The translations under genes and the position numbers were made by a program. DNA of 64,000 nt from Alphaproteobacteria bacterium (GTDB lineage: Bacteria; Pseudomonadota; Alphaproteobacteria; DSM-16000; Inquilinaceae), in the NCBI GenBank assembly GCA_028284045.1, contig JANQSN010000058.1, forward strand, positions 124,001 through 188,000, given 5' to 3'. Positions 34,796-43,986 of this stretch are shown here, piece by piece (positions within the stretch are counted from its first letter, which is position 1; every line of letters begins with the position of its first letter). The notes below the pieces were generated by a model. The model had not been told where the DNA came from and did no database searches. It was given only the letters and a program-made list of their open reading frames with translations.

Positions 34796-37702
34796 TCAAG
34801 GTGCCAGCACCGGATCGGCGGCGACCAGGCCCGCGACCACGTCGGCGCAGCGCCCGCACAGGTCGTCGTAGTCGTCGCGTGTGCCGACCTCTTCCAGCAC
34901 CCGCCAGCAGCGTTCGCAGCGCCGGCCGGCGGCCAGCCCCGGCACCACGGCGACGTCGTCGACATCGGCCAGGCGGAACGCGTCCGCCGGTGCCGGTGCC
35001 GTGCTGACCGTCGCAGCGGAGGTGATGGCGATCTCCGCCAAGTCGAGGCCGTCCAGAAGCGCGTGCCGGGTGGCATCGACATGCACAACCGGGTGCGCCT
35101 GCAGCGCGGCGCCGATGCGCTTTTCCGCCCGCTCCAGCTCCAGTGCGCCGGTGATCACCCGGCGCACCTCGCGGATCGCCGCCCAGCGCGTGCCCAGTGC
35201 GGTGTCCAGCCAATCCGCCGGCAAGGTCGCAAAGAGCTGTTCGTGGACGCTGCCGGCGGCCGCGCCGCGGCGCGCGGTCCACGCCTCCTCCGCCGTGAAG
35301 CACAGGATCGGCGCCAGCCACACGGTCAGGCAGTCCAACAGGTCCGACATGACCGTTCGGGCCGCCCGCCGGCGCGGGCTGTCGGCAGCGTCGCAGTACA
35401 GCACGTCCTTGCGGATATCGAGATAGAAGGCCGACAGGTCATTGGCGCAGTAGTTGTGCAGGAGGCGCGCCATCTCCGGGAAGTCGTAGCGCTCGATGGC
35501 GGCGCGGACATCGCGGTCGATCTCCGCCGTGCGGTGCAGGACATAGCGCTCCAGCTCCGGCATCGCCGCACGGTCCAGCCGCTCGGCATCGGTGAAGTCG
35601 GCGACCGCCCCCAACAGATAGCGCAGCGTGTTGCGCAGCCGGCGATAGGCGTCGGCGTGCAGCTTCAAGATCTCCGGCCCGATGCGGACGTCCTGGCTGT
35701 AGTCGGAGCCGGCGACCCACAGCCTGAGGATGTCCGCCCCGTGCTGGTTGGCGACGTCCTGGGGCGACACCGTGTTGCCCAGCGACTTCGACATCTTGCG
35801 CCCTTGCTCGTCGAGCACGAAGCCATGGGTCAAGACGGCGTCGTAGGGCGCCCGGCCGCGGGTGCCGCAGGCTTCCAGGAGCGAGGAATGGAACCAGCCG
35901 CGGTGCTGGTCGCTGCCTTCCAGATAGAGTGCGGCCGGCCAGGTCAGGTCGTCGCGCTGTTCCAGCACGAAGGCGTGGGTGGAGCCGCTCTCGAACCAGA
36001 CATCGACGATGTCGAAGACTTGGGCGTAGTCGTCGGCCTGATGGTCGTTGCCCAGGAAGTCGCCGGCCGGCCGCGCGAACCAAGCGTCCGACCCCTCCGC
36101 GGCGAAGATCTCCGCGATGCGGTCGAGCACCGCCGGATCGGCCAGCGGCTCGCCGGTCGTCTTGTGGACGAACAGCGCGATCGGTACCCCCCAGGCGCGC
36201 TGGCGGCTGATGCACCAGTCGGGGCGATGCTCGATCATCGAGGACAGGCGCGCATAGCCGGCCGCGGGGTGGAACTGCGTCTGGGCGAGCGCCGCCAGGG
36301 CCCGTTCCCGCAACCCGTTGGTCTGCATGGAGATGAACCATTGCGGCGTGGCCCGGAAGATGACCGGCGCCTTCGATCGCCACGAATGCGGGTAGGTGTG
36401 ATTGAGGCGGCCGCGGGCAACCAGCGTCCCGGCCTCCGCCAATGCGGCGACGACGGCGGGGTTGGCGTCGCCCGCCTTGCCGTCGGCGGTGTAGATCCGC
36501 TTGCCGGCGAACAGCGGCACATGCGCCTTGTAGCTGCCGTCGTCGTCGACGTAGTCGAGCAGCGCCAGCCCGTGGGCGCGGCCCAGCTCGTAGTCGTCGT
36601 CGCCATGCGAGGGCGCGATGTGGACGACGCCGGTGCCTTGCTCCGTCGTCACGAAGTCGCCGGGCAGCGCCGGGACCGGCCGGTCGCCATAGCTCCCCGC
36701 GTCATCGCCCGCTGCCGCCAGCGGATGGGCGCAGATGGTGCCGGCGAGCGCACTGCCGGGCAGCGTCGCCTCCGCCCTCCAGGCGGTGATGCCGGCCGCT
36801 TCGCGCACGCTGTCGGCGAGATCGGCGGCGAGGACAAGGCGGGTGCCGGGTGCGACGGTCGACCCGTCCGCCACCGCATCGACCCGCCAGACGCCGTAGT
36901 CGATCGCCTCGCCATAGGCCAGCGCCTGATTGGCCGGCAGGGTCCACGGCGTCGTCGTCCAGATCACCAGCGAGGCGCCGGCCAGCGCCGGATGGCCAGC
37001 CTCCACCACCGGGAAACGCGCCATCACCGTCGTGGAGACGTAGTCGCGATACTCCACCTCCGCTTCCGCCAGCGCGGTCTTCTCCACCACCGACCACATC
37101 ACCGGCTTCAGGCCCTTGTAGAGGCCGCCGTTCAGCAGGAATTTGTGGATCTCGCGGACGATCTGCGCTTCGGCGGCGAACGTCATCGTCAGATAGGGCT
37201 GGTCCCAGTCGCCGATGACGCCGAGGCGCTGGAACTCGTCCGACTGAACGGCGATCCAACGCTCCGCGGAGGTCCGGCATTCGCGCCGGAGATCGATCAG
37301 CGACACGTCGTCCTTGCTCTTGCCGACGGCGCGGTAGCGTTCCTCGATCTGCCATTCGATGGGCAGGCCGTGGCAGTCCCAGCCGGGCACGTAGTTGGCG
37401 TCGTAGCCGGTCATCTGCCGGCTGCGCACCACCATGTCCTTCAGGATCTTGTTCAGGCCGGTGCCGATATGGATGTTGCCGTTGGCGTAGGGCGGGCCGT
37501 CATGGAGGACGTAGGGCGGCCGGCCGGCGGATTGCTGGCGCAGCCGGCGGTAGAGGTCCATCTCCTGCCAGCGGGCGAGGATCTCCGGCTCCTTCTTCGC
37601 CAGGCCGGCGCGCATCGGGAAGTCGGTGCGCGGCAGGAAGACGGTCGGCCGGTAGTCGCGCTTCGGCCGAGTTTCGGGGTCCGCTGTGGGGTCCGCTGTC
37701 AT
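34796..37702 (-). CDS. ileS: Isoleucyl-tRNA synthetase
   Basis: The start at 37702 gives 968 residues. Class I synthetase motifs are intact: PYANGNIHIGTGLNK (HIGH region), GWDCHGLPIEW, the editing domain with WTTTPWTLPANQAL, EQGRKMSKSLGN (KMSKS), and the C-terminal zinc site with CERCWRVLEE and LCGRCADVV. The class is the bacterial type. It charges tRNA-Ile in the cytosol. It is the first gene of the minus-strand operon with lspA, the DUF3035 gene and the M16 pair. Confidence 0.98.
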   Translation of the reverse strand: MTADPTADPETRPKRDYRPTVFLPRTDFPMRAGLAKKEPEILARWQEMDLYRRLRQQSAGRPPYVLHDGPPYANGNIHIGTGLNKILKDMVVRSRQMTGYDANYVPGWDCHGLPIEWQIEERYRAVGKSKDDVSLIDLRRECRTSAERWIAVQSDEFQRLGVIGDWDQPYLTMTFAAEAQIVREIHKFLLNGGLYKGLKPVMWSVVEKTALAEAEVEYRDYVSTTVMARFPVVEAGHPALAGASLVIWTTTPWTLPANQALAYGEAIDYGVWRVDAVADGSTVAPGTRLVLAADLADSVREAAGITAWRAEATLPGSALAGTICAHPLAAAGDDAGSYGDRPVPALPGDFVTTEQGTGVVHIAPSHGDDDYELGRAHGLALLDYVDDDGSYKAHVPLFAGKRIYTADGKAGDANPAVVAALAEAGTLVARGRLNHTYPHSWRSKAPVIFRATPQWFISMQTNGLRERALAALAQTQFHPAAGYARLSSMIEHRPDWCISRQRAWGVPIALFVHKTTGEPLADPAVLDRIAEIFAAEGSDAWFARPAGDFLGNDHQADDYAQVFDIVDVWFESGSTHAFVLEQRDDLTWPAALYLEGSDQHRGWFHSSLLEACGTRGRAPYDAVLTHGFVLDEQGRKMSKSLGNTVSPQDVANQHGADILRLWVAGSDYSQDVRIGPEILKLHADAYRRLRNTLRYLLGAVADFTDAERLDRAAMPELERYVLHRTAEIDRDVRAAIERYDFPEMARLLHNYCANDLSAFYLDIRKDVLYCDAADSPRRRAARTVMSDLLDCLTVWLAPILCFTAEEAWTARRGAAAGSVHEQLFATLPADWLDTALGTRWAAIREVRRVITGALELERAEKRIGAALQAHPVVHVDATRHALLDGLDLAEIAITSAATVSTAPAPADAFRLADVDDVAVVPGLAAGRRCERCWRVLEEVGTRDDYDDLCGRCADVVAGLVAADPVLAP

Positions 37703-38162
37703 GAGGGGCTCGCGTTCGTTCTCTTGGGGCAGCGGCGCCATCGGTCGCGCGCCCCGGCATCGTGTCGACCGGCGGCGATCCTGTGCGCCCCGATCATGGC
37801 AAAGGCCGGCTATGGCAAAGAAAAGTCGGTCCCGGCCGGACGATGCCCTCAGTCGGCGGCGCCGGCCGGGCCGATAATTCGCGCGTCCCGCGATGCGCCG
37901 GCCAGCCGCCCGCCCAGGCACGAGAGGCCGTGGCCGCAAGCGGCGGAGACGCAGCGGGCGCGGGGTCGGCGAAGCGGGTCCGGGGCGTTCATAGCGTTGC
38001 GGATCCTAGTCGAACCGGGCACCGGGTCAAGCCGTGGCCGACCGGGCGATTTGCTTTGGTGACCGGCCGGGCTCATGCGACAGTCCGAATGAGAAGACTC
38101 GGTAAGGCGCGGCACCGCCGCTGGCCGCTGTCACGAGAGATGATCAAGGCAAGGGGCCGAAG
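37703..38162. other. Divergent intergenic region between ileS and the PilZ gene
   Basis: In 460 bases no gene is well supported. A 47-codon minus-strand frame from 37992 (starting MNAPDPLRRPRARCVSAACG) has a weak AGGA upstream but no recognised similarity. Promoters for ileS and the PilZ gene are expected here, but no strong boxes are seen. Confidence 0.5.
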
Positions 38163-38843
38163 GTGGCGCCCGATCCGATCGACAAGGTGGGTCCCGATCC
38201 GTCGCAGCTCTATGCCTCGCCGGATCAGCGTGCGCGCGACGGCGCCGGCCGGTGGGGCCACCGGCTGGCCGATGGCGATGAGGTAAGCCTCAGCGCCGAC
38301 GCCACCGCGCTCGCCGGTGGGGCTGCCGGCGCGTCCCGCCCGCCGGACACGGTCGGAAGCTGGTTGGGCCGGTGGATCGACCGGCTGCGCGCCGCGTTGG
38401 TGCGCGCCGTCATGGGATGGCGCCGCGTGCCGCCGCTGACGCCGGCACGGCCCGATCCGCCGCCGCCGAGCGTCTCCCCCCGGCTGAGAGAGGTGTCGGA
38501 GGCGGAGCGGCGGGTGCACGAGCGCTTCGACAGCGTCGATTGCACGGTTCGCATCGACAGCACCGTCTACCGGGTGCTCGACGTCAGCCTGGGCGGCTTC
38601 ACCTTCGGACCGGACCGCGGCCATCTGATCGCCAATCAGCGCTTCTATTTCGAGCTGAGGTTCCCGGGCGACCATCCGGCCCCGCCGGTGCGCGCCGACG
38701 GCACGGTGGTGCGGGTCAACAACGGCGTGATCGCCGCCAAGTTCTTCCTGCCGCTGTCGGCGACCAAGCGGCTGATCTCCGACTTCGTCGCCCACAATCG
38801 GGCCAACAACCGGGACATCCCCGCCGACCCGTCGGAAGGGTAG
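38163..38843 (+). CDS. PilZ-domain protein
   Basis: A 226-residue product from a GTG start. The first 110 residues are low-complexity, with many Ala, Arg and Pro and a basic amphipathic patch (WLGRWIDRLRAALVRAVMGW). The C-terminal half is a PilZ domain: ERRVHERFDSVDCTVRID (the Arg-rich entry) followed by VLDVSLGGFTFGP (D/NxSxxG motif), then beta strands ending AAKFFLPLSAT. Binding of cyclic di-GMP is likely from these motifs. The N-terminal start is uncertain. Confidence 0.82.
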   Translation: MAPDPIDKVGPDPSQLYASPDQRARDGAGRWGHRLADGDEVSLSADATALAGGAAGASRPPDTVGSWLGRWIDRLRAALVRAVMGWRRVPPLTPARPDPPPPSVSPRLREVSEAERRVHERFDSVDCTVRIDSTVYRVLDVSLGGFTFGPDRGHLIANQRFYFELRFPGDHPAPPVRADGTVVRVNNGVIAAKFFLPLSATKRLISDFVAHNRANNRDIPADPSEG

Positions 38844-38875
38844 GCATTCGGCGTCCATTGCCGCAGCCAGTTGAA

Positions 38876-39068
38876 GCCCTCCCCCTTGATGGGGGACGGT
38901 TGGCTGGGGATGATCCTTGTCGGAGGGAGAGGCGGACGAACAGTTCCCCTGTCGACCGGGCCATTGAACGGGCACGGATGCTGCGGCGCGAGATGGCTCC
39001 CCCCGAAGATGCTAACGCCGTGCGGCGACATCACCCCCACCCTAGCCCTCCCCCATCGAGGGGGAGGG
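38876..39068. repeat. Dispersed palindromic repeat, copy B (193 bp)
   Basis: The left end (CCCTCCCCCTTGATGGGGGA) and the inverted right end carry the same palindromes as copy A at 18525-18638. The adjacent GGTGGGGGTGAT motif is also shared by the right ends. The unique core is longer here. It fills the gap between the PilZ gene and the 3' end of ribF, a typical site for REP/MITE-like elements. Confidence 0.8.
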
Positions 39069-39089
39069 AATCCTGAATGTCGATTGAAC

Positions 39090-40046
39090 CTAACCCAGGG
39101 TGCCGAGGCGGTCGCGGGCCGCCTCGCTGTCGCGGTCCATCTGTCGGATCAGGGCGTCCACGCCGTCGAACCGCTGCTCCCCGCGCAGGAAGCCGGCGAA
39201 CTGGATGCGCAGGCGGCGGCCGTAGAGATCGCCGTCGAAGCCGAACAGATGCGCCTCGATCAGCGGGCGGTGAAGGGCGTACATCGGCCGGATACCGAAA
39301 TTGGCGACGCCGTCGTACCAGGCGGCGTCGGTCCCGGCGGCATCCTCATCCACGACGGCCACCCGCACCGCATAGACGCCGTAGCGCGGGCGGGCGTAGT
39401 CGCCGGGATCGACATTGGCGGTGGGGTAGCCGAGGGTTCGCCCACGCCGATCCCCGGTGATCACCGGGCCTTCGATCTCGTAGGCGCGGCCGAGCGCCCG
39501 GGCGGCGGCGTCCATGTCGCCGGCGGCCAGGGCCGCCCGCGCCCGGGTCGAGGAATAGACGGCGCCGGCCTCGTCGCTCGCCTCGGCGACCACGACCACG
39601 CCGAAGCCGAGATCGCGGCCCGCCTGGGTGAGGGTCTCGGTGGTCCCCCGGCGGCCCTTGCCGTATTGGAAGTCGAAGCCGACCACGACATGCGCCGCCG
39701 CCAGTGCGCGGCCGAGCACGCGCTCCACGAAGTCTTGCGCGCTGTGGGCGGCGAAGGCGGCATCGAAGGTCACCAGGAAATGCGCATCGATGCCGGCCTC
39801 GGCGAGCAGGCGGCTGCGATGTGCTGCCGGGGTCAGCCGGAAGGGCGGTTGGTCGGGCGTGAAGAAGGCGCGTGGGTGCGGGTCGAACGCCATCACCGCG
39901 GCGGGCCGGCCGATGTGGCGGGCGATCCGCCGGCACTCGTCGATCACCAGCCGGTGGCCGGGATGGACGCCGTCGAAATTGCCGATGGCGACGACCGCGC
40001 CGCGCGCCGTCTCCGGCACGGCGGCAAGGTCGCGGATCACCTGCAT
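39090..40046 (-). CDS. ribF: Bifunctional riboflavin kinase/FAD synthetase
   Basis: The 318-residue protein has an N-terminal FMN adenylyltransferase domain (VVAIGNFDGVHPGHRLVIDE, AFDPHPRAFFTP, VVGFDFQYGKGRRG, YSSTRARAALAAGD) and a C-terminal riboflavin kinase domain (TLGYPTANVD, YGVYAVRV, GVANFGIRPM, LYGRRLRIQFAGFLRGEQRFDG). It makes FMN and FAD in the cytosol. It follows the MaoC gene by 28 bases on the minus strand. In many bacteria ribF lies next to ileS. Here it is separated by the PilZ gene and repeat B. Confidence 0.97.
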   Translation of the reverse strand: MQVIRDLAAVPETARGAVVAIGNFDGVHPGHRLVIDECRRIARHIGRPAAVMAFDPHPRAFFTPDQPPFRLTPAAHRSRLLAEAGIDAHFLVTFDAAFAAHSAQDFVERVLGRALAAAHVVVGFDFQYGKGRRGTTETLTQAGRDLGFGVVVVAEASDEAGAVYSSTRARAALAAGDMDAAARALGRAYEIEGPVITGDRRGRTLGYPTANVDPGDYARPRYGVYAVRVAVVDEDAAGTDAAWYDGVANFGIRPMYALHRPLIEAHLFGFDGDLYGRRLRIQFAGFLRGEQRFDGVDALIRQMDRDSEAARDRLGTLG

Positions 40047-40074
40047 GATGGTGCGGATACCCCGGCGTGGCGGA

Positions 40075-40524
40075 TCAGGAATGGTCCTTGGGGTTGTGGC
40101 GCGAGGGCACGCGCAGCCGCGCCTCGCCGTCGATCACCACGCGGTCGCCGACCAGAGCCTTGGTCTCCAGGACCACTTGTTGCTTTGCCGTAATGATGTC
40201 GCACACCCGGACCGTCGCGGTCACCGTGTCGCCGATGCGCACGGGAGCGCGGAACTTCAGCATCTGGGAGAGATAAATGGCGCCGGCCCCCGGCAGCTTG
40301 GTGCCCATGACGGCGGAGATGATCGCCGCCGACAGCATGCCGTGGGCGACCCGGCCGTGGAACACCGTGGTCTCGGCATAGGCCTGGTTGATGTGCACCG
40401 GGTTGGTGTCGCCCGACACGCCGGCGAACAGCAGGATGTCGGCCTCGCTGACCGTCTTGGAGAACGCCGCCGTCTGGTCGATCGACAGGTCTTCCAGGTA
40501 GTAGCCGGTGACGTCGATGGTCAT
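40075..40524 (-). CDS. MaoC-family (R)-enoyl-CoA hydratase-like protein
   Basis: From the ATG at 40524 (AAAGGA upstream) the protein has 149 residues and a hot-dog fold. It carries FAGVSGDTNPVHINQAYAE followed by FHGRVAHGMLSAAIISAVMG, the Asp/His hydratase motif of PhaJ/MaoC enzymes. The reaction would be reversible hydration of trans-2-enoyl-CoA to the (R)-3-hydroxy form, feeding PHA or fatty-acid metabolism. It lies between folK and ribF in the same direction. A specific substrate cannot be assigned. Confidence 0.88.
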   Translation of the reverse strand: MTIDVTGYYLEDLSIDQTAAFSKTVSEADILLFAGVSGDTNPVHINQAYAETTVFHGRVAHGMLSAAIISAVMGTKLPGAGAIYLSQMLKFRAPVRIGDTVTATVRVCDIITAKQQVVLETKALVGDRVVIDGEARLRVPSRHNPKDHS

Positions 40525-40570
40525 GGGGGGTGTCCTTTCGCGGCCAGGCTGTTGGCGGGGGGCGGCGTCC

Positions 40571-41080
40571 TCAGCCGACGGCGCGGCGCGGCGCCTCCTG
40601 GGGCTGCCAGGGCAGGACATCGCCGCCGTCAGGCAGATCGGCGGCGAGCGCGCCGACGGCGCGGCCCAGGACCGGGTGGCGGCGGTCGGCGGCGATATCG
40701 GCCGCCGGCACCAGCACGAAGGCCCGCTCCGCCAGCCGCGGATGGGGGATCTGCAGATGCGGCAGGTCGACGATGTGGTCGCCGTAGAACAGGATGTCGA
40801 GATCGATCACCCGCGGTCCGTAGCGGGTGCCCGGCACCCGGCCGAGCCGCCGTTCGAGCTGTTTCAAGGCGCCCAGCAGCGCCTCCGGCGCCAACGCCGT
40901 CTCCGCCGCCAGGACCATGTTCAAGAACGGCGATTGGTCCTCGACATACATCGGTGCCGTCTCGTAGACCGGGGACGCCGCGGTGACATGCAGGAAGCGG
41001 CCGAGGCCCGCGACGGCCGCGTCGAGGGTGCGGGCGCGGTCGCCGAGATTGGCGCCGAGGCCAAGCAGAATGCTGTTCAT
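40571..41080 (-). CDS. folK: 2-amino-4-hydroxy-6-hydroxymethyldihydropteridine pyrophosphokinase
   Basis: The start at 41080 gives 169 residues: ILLGLGANLGDRARTLD, then SPVYETAPMYVEDQSPFLNMVLAAET, LKQLERRLGR, and the signature RYGPRVIDLDILFYGD, followed by IPHPRLAERAFVLVPAADI. It transfers pyrophosphate to the pterin precursor of folate. It is first in the minus-strand group folK-MaoC-ribF and diverges from folD, also a folate gene, across about 200 bases. Confidence 0.96.
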   Translation of the reverse strand: MNSILLGLGANLGDRARTLDAAVAGLGRFLHVTAASPVYETAPMYVEDQSPFLNMVLAAETALAPEALLGALKQLERRLGRVPGTRYGPRVIDLDILFYGDHIVDLPHLQIPHPRLAERAFVLVPAADIAADRRHPVLGRAVGALAADLPDGGDVLPWQPQEAPRRAVG

Positions 41081-41127
41081 GAAAGACCGTGTCTCGGAAA
41101 TCCGTGGCGTCGTGTTCCGGCGATGAC

Positions 41128-41184
41128 GTCTGAACGCGACGGTGTCGTCTGAACGCGACGGTGTCGTTGGGGCAGGACGGTGTC
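41128..41184. repeat. 19-bp tandem repeat between folK and folD
   Basis: Two perfect 19-base units (GTCTGAACGCGACGGTGTC) are followed by a third, diverged unit that keeps GTxxxxxC and GACGGTGTC. The repeat lies in the divergent intergenic region where both promoters are expected. An operator array or a slippage product are both possible. Confidence 0.75.
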
Positions 41185-41283
41185 GCGCCGCTGCCGGTTG
41201 TCCGGCTGCGACGGCGGATTTTATGGCGGTGACCGCCGGCAAAGTCGAGGACGATCTCCGTCCCTCGCGCCGCCGGGCTTGGC

Positions 41284-42213
41284 ATGAGAAAGGTCGAGGA
41301 GATGCATGACGGACCTTCGGGCATCGAGACCAGGACGTTGCGCGGCGGGCCGATCGCTGCGGCGCTGCGCGATGACATCGCCGGCCGGGCCGCGGCGTTG
41401 GCGGCGGAGGGGCGGGCACCCAAGCTGTGCGTGGTGGTCGCCGGCGACGATCCCGCCGCACACGCCTATGCCCAGAGCAAGGGGCGCACGGCCGCCAAGC
41501 TCGCCATCGGCTACGAGGTCGTATCGGTGGCGCCGACGGCCGGCCAGGCCGGGCTGATCGCCGCGGTCGACCGGCTGAACGCCGATCCGGCGGTCCACGG
41601 CATCCTGATCGACCTGCCGGTGGCACCGGGCATGGATGCGGAGGCGGCGTTGGACCGGATCGACCGGCTGAAGGACGTCGACGGCCTGACCGCCGGCAAT
41701 ATCGGGCTGGTCCAGCTCAACCGCGAGAGCGAGGCGATCGTGCCGGCGACGCCCGCGGCCTGCATCCGCCTGGCGGAGGAGGCCGGGCCGCTGGCCGGCC
41801 GGCGGGTCACCGTGGTCGGCCGGGGCCGCTCGGTCGGCCGCGCGCTGGCGCCGATGCTGGTCAACCGCGACGCCACGGTGACGGTGTGTCACAGCCGGAC
41901 CCGCGACCTGCCCGACGCCCTGCGCACCGCGGAGGTGGTGTTCGTCGCCGCCGGCCGGGCCGGGCTGATTGGGGCGTCTGATCTTCAGCCGGGACAGGTG
42001 GTGATCGATGCCGGCATCAACATGGTCGACGGCGGCATCGTCGGCGATGTCGATCCGGCGGGATTGGACGGCCGCGTTGCCGCCTTCACGCCGGTGCCCG
42101 GCGGCGTCGGCCCGCTGACCAGCACCCTGATCTTCGCCAACCTCCTCAGGGCCATGGCGCTGCAGACCGGCGGCGGGGCAGTCGCGGATGCGGCGAAGGA
42201 GGCCACGGCATGA
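41284..42213 (+). CDS. folD: FolD-like methylenetetrahydrofolate dehydrogenase
   Basis: A 309-residue FolD-family protein. Visible: the Tyr-Lys site [40 protein letters not shown], the NADP loop [28 protein letters not shown] and [11 protein letters not shown]. In classical bifunctional FolD the second motif reads GILVQLPLP, whose Gln helps the cyclohydrolase step. Here it is Asp, while Lys and the later Asp are kept. The gene overlaps the start of a separate cyclohydrolase gene by 4 bases, so this copy may be mainly a dehydrogenase. An ATG at 41302 is an alternative start. Confidence 0.9.
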   Translation: MRKVEEMHDGPSGIETRTLRGGPIAAALRDDIAGRAAALAAEGRAPKLCVVVAGDDPAAHAYAQSKGRTAAKLAIGYEVVSVAPTAGQAGLIAAVDRLNADPAVHGILIDLPVAPGMDAEAALDRIDRLKDVDGLTAGNIGLVQLNRESEAIVPATPAACIRLAEEAGPLAGRRVTVVGRGRSVGRALAPMLVNRDATVTVCHSRTRDLPDALRTAEVVFVAAGRAGLIGASDLQPGQVVIDAGINMVDGGIVGDVDPAGLDGRVAAFTPVPGGVGPLTSTLIFANLLRAMALQTGGGAVADAAKEATA

Positions 42214-42845
42214 GCGAGTCCAGCCTGTGGACGCTGGGACTGGCCGAGATGCGCGCGGCCACGGCCAGCGACAGCCCGACCCCGGGCGGCGGCTCCACCG
42301 CGATGGTGTCGGCCGTGTTCGGCGTCGGCCTGATCCTGATGGCCTTGCGCGTCAGTGCGCGCAAGGCGGCCGACCGCCAGGCGCTGGACCCGCTGATCGA
42401 CAGCGGCGAGCGGCTGATGGCGCGCATGGGCGAGCTGGCGGACGCCGACGTCGCGGTGTTCGAGCAGTACATGGCGGCGCTGAAGCGGCCCAAGGCCACC
42501 GATGAGGAGAAGGCCGAACGCCGCGCGGCGCTGGGCACGGCCGCCATGGACGCAACGGAGGTGCCGCTGACCGCCGCCCAGGCGGTGGTGGAGGCGCTCG
42601 ATCTGGCGCTGCGCGCAGGCGAGGTGGCCGACGCGCATATCGTCAGCGACGTGGCCGCCGGGGCCGCCCTGCTGGCCGGCGCCGGCACCGCCGTCCTCTA
42701 CAATGTCGACGTCAATCTGGGCTCGGTGCGCGACGCGGCGGCGGCGGCCGACTACGCCACCAGCCGCGACCATCTGCGCAGCCGCATCGACAACCGCGGG
42801 CAGGCGGTGGCGGCGTCGTGCCGGGTGCGGCTGGGGTCGGCCTGA
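42210..42845 (+). CDS. fchA: Methenyltetrahydrofolate cyclohydrolase (FchA/FTCD cyclodeaminase family)
   Basis: A 211-residue, all-helical protein. It has the family signature [25 protein letters not shown] at the N-terminus and [29 protein letters not shown] followed by [11 protein letters not shown]. This is the cyclodeaminase/cyclohydrolase fold found in FTCD and in stand-alone FchA. The start codon overlaps the folD stop (ATGA), giving translational coupling. Together they would interconvert methylene-, methenyl- and formyl-tetrahydrofolate. Confidence 0.88.
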   Translation: MSESSLWTLGLAEMRAATASDSPTPGGGSTAMVSAVFGVGLILMALRVSARKAADRQALDPLIDSGERLMARMGELADADVAVFEQYMAALKRPKATDEEKAERRAALGTAAMDATEVPLTAAQAVVEALDLALRAGEVADAHIVSDVAAGAALLAGAGTAVLYNVDVNLGSVRDAAAAADYATSRDHLRSRIDNRGQAVAASCRVRLGSA

Positions 42846-42885
42846 CCCCTCGGCGCCCGCGTCGCCGGTTTCGGGCCAGGCGGTG

Positions 42886-43806
42886 ATGGGCGCCTGGATC
42901 CCGATCACCGTTGCCGCGGCGCTGCTGCAGACCGTCCGCACGGCGCTGCAGAAGCGGCTGACCGCCGATTTCTCGGCGACCGAGGCAACCTTCGCCCGCT
43001 TCGTCTTCGCCGCCCCCGTGGCGGTGGCGCTGGCCGGCGCGCTGGTCGCCGGCCACACCGCCTGGGCGGGGCCGGTCGGGCTGACCTTCACGGCCGGCTT
43101 CTTCGCCCATGCGGTGGTCGGCGCGGCTGCCCAGGTGGCGGCGACGATCCTGCTGGTCCAGGGCTTCGCCCGCGGCTTCGCCTTCGCCACCGCCTGGTCG
43201 AAGACGGAGACGGTGCAGACGGCGATCTTCGCTGCGGTCCTGTTGGGGGAGCCGGTCGGCCTCGCCGGGGCGGCGGCGATCGGCGTCAGCCTGGCCGGTG
43301 TCCTGCTCTTGTCGGCCGGCGGCAGCGGGGTCGGTCCGCTGGCGCTGATCGCCGGCCTCGGGCGGCGGGCGGCACTGATCGGCATCGCGTCGGGCGGCCT
43401 GTTCGGGCTGTCGGCGGTCAGCTATCGCGGCGCGGCCCTGGCGCTCGGCGACGACCCCGCGCTGATGCGCGCCGTCGTCACCCTGGCGGTGGTGACCTGC
43501 GTCCAGACGGTCGGCATGGCGCTGGTGATGGCGTGGCGGATGCCGGGCGGCGTGACGCGGGTCGCCCGCGCCTGGCGGCGCACCGGGCCGGTGGCGCTGA
43601 CCGGGCTTGTCGGCTCGATCGGCTGGTTCACGGCGATGACCTTGCAGAACGCGGCCTATGTGCGGGCGCTGGGCCAGGTGGAGCTGGTGTTCACCGTGCT
43701 GGTGGCGCGCCGGGTGTTCCGGGAGCCCTTGCCGGCGCGCGAGCTGGCCGGCATTGCGCTGATCGGCGCCGGGGTCCTGCTGATCGTCCTGGTGGCGCCG
43801 CTGTGA
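42886..43806 (+). CDS. EamA/DMT-superfamily transporter
   Basis: The 306-residue protein has about ten hydrophobic helices in two EamA repeats, starting with [22 protein letters not shown] and carrying a characteristic repeat end [29 protein letters not shown], repeated as [30 protein letters not shown]. The family moves metabolites across the inner membrane, often as exporters. Substrate is unknown. It follows the cyclohydrolase gene by 40 bases and may be in the same operon. Confidence 0.88.
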   Translation: MGAWIPITVAAALLQTVRTALQKRLTADFSATEATFARFVFAAPVAVALAGALVAGHTAWAGPVGLTFTAGFFAHAVVGAAAQVAATILLVQGFARGFAFATAWSKTETVQTAIFAAVLLGEPVGLAGAAAIGVSLAGVLLLSAGGSGVGPLALIAGLGRRAALIGIASGGLFGLSAVSYRGAALALGDDPALMRAVVTLAVVTCVQTVGMALVMAWRMPGGVTRVARAWRRTGPVALTGLVGSIGWFTAMTLQNAAYVRALGQVELVFTVLVARRVFREPLPARELAGIALIGAGVLLIVLVAPL

Positions 43807-43986
43807 GGGCGGCGGCTGCGATGGTCGGCCAGTTCCATGTCGGCGGGCCCGCCGAAGACCCTATGCCCGGCGCGGATTTGCGATACTCTGTCGCGCGGGG
43901 AAGCCGGTTCGCGCAACCGGCGGGCCGGGTCGCCGCCCGAGCGTAGGGATGGCTCATCCGGTTTCGGGAGAGGAACCAGAACCGCG

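Noticed and set aside
37849-37992. A 47-codon minus-strand frame with three cysteines upstream of ileS
   Set aside because: Weak ribosome site, no recognised similarity and high background of open frames in GC-rich DNA. Kept only as a note in the intergenic entry.
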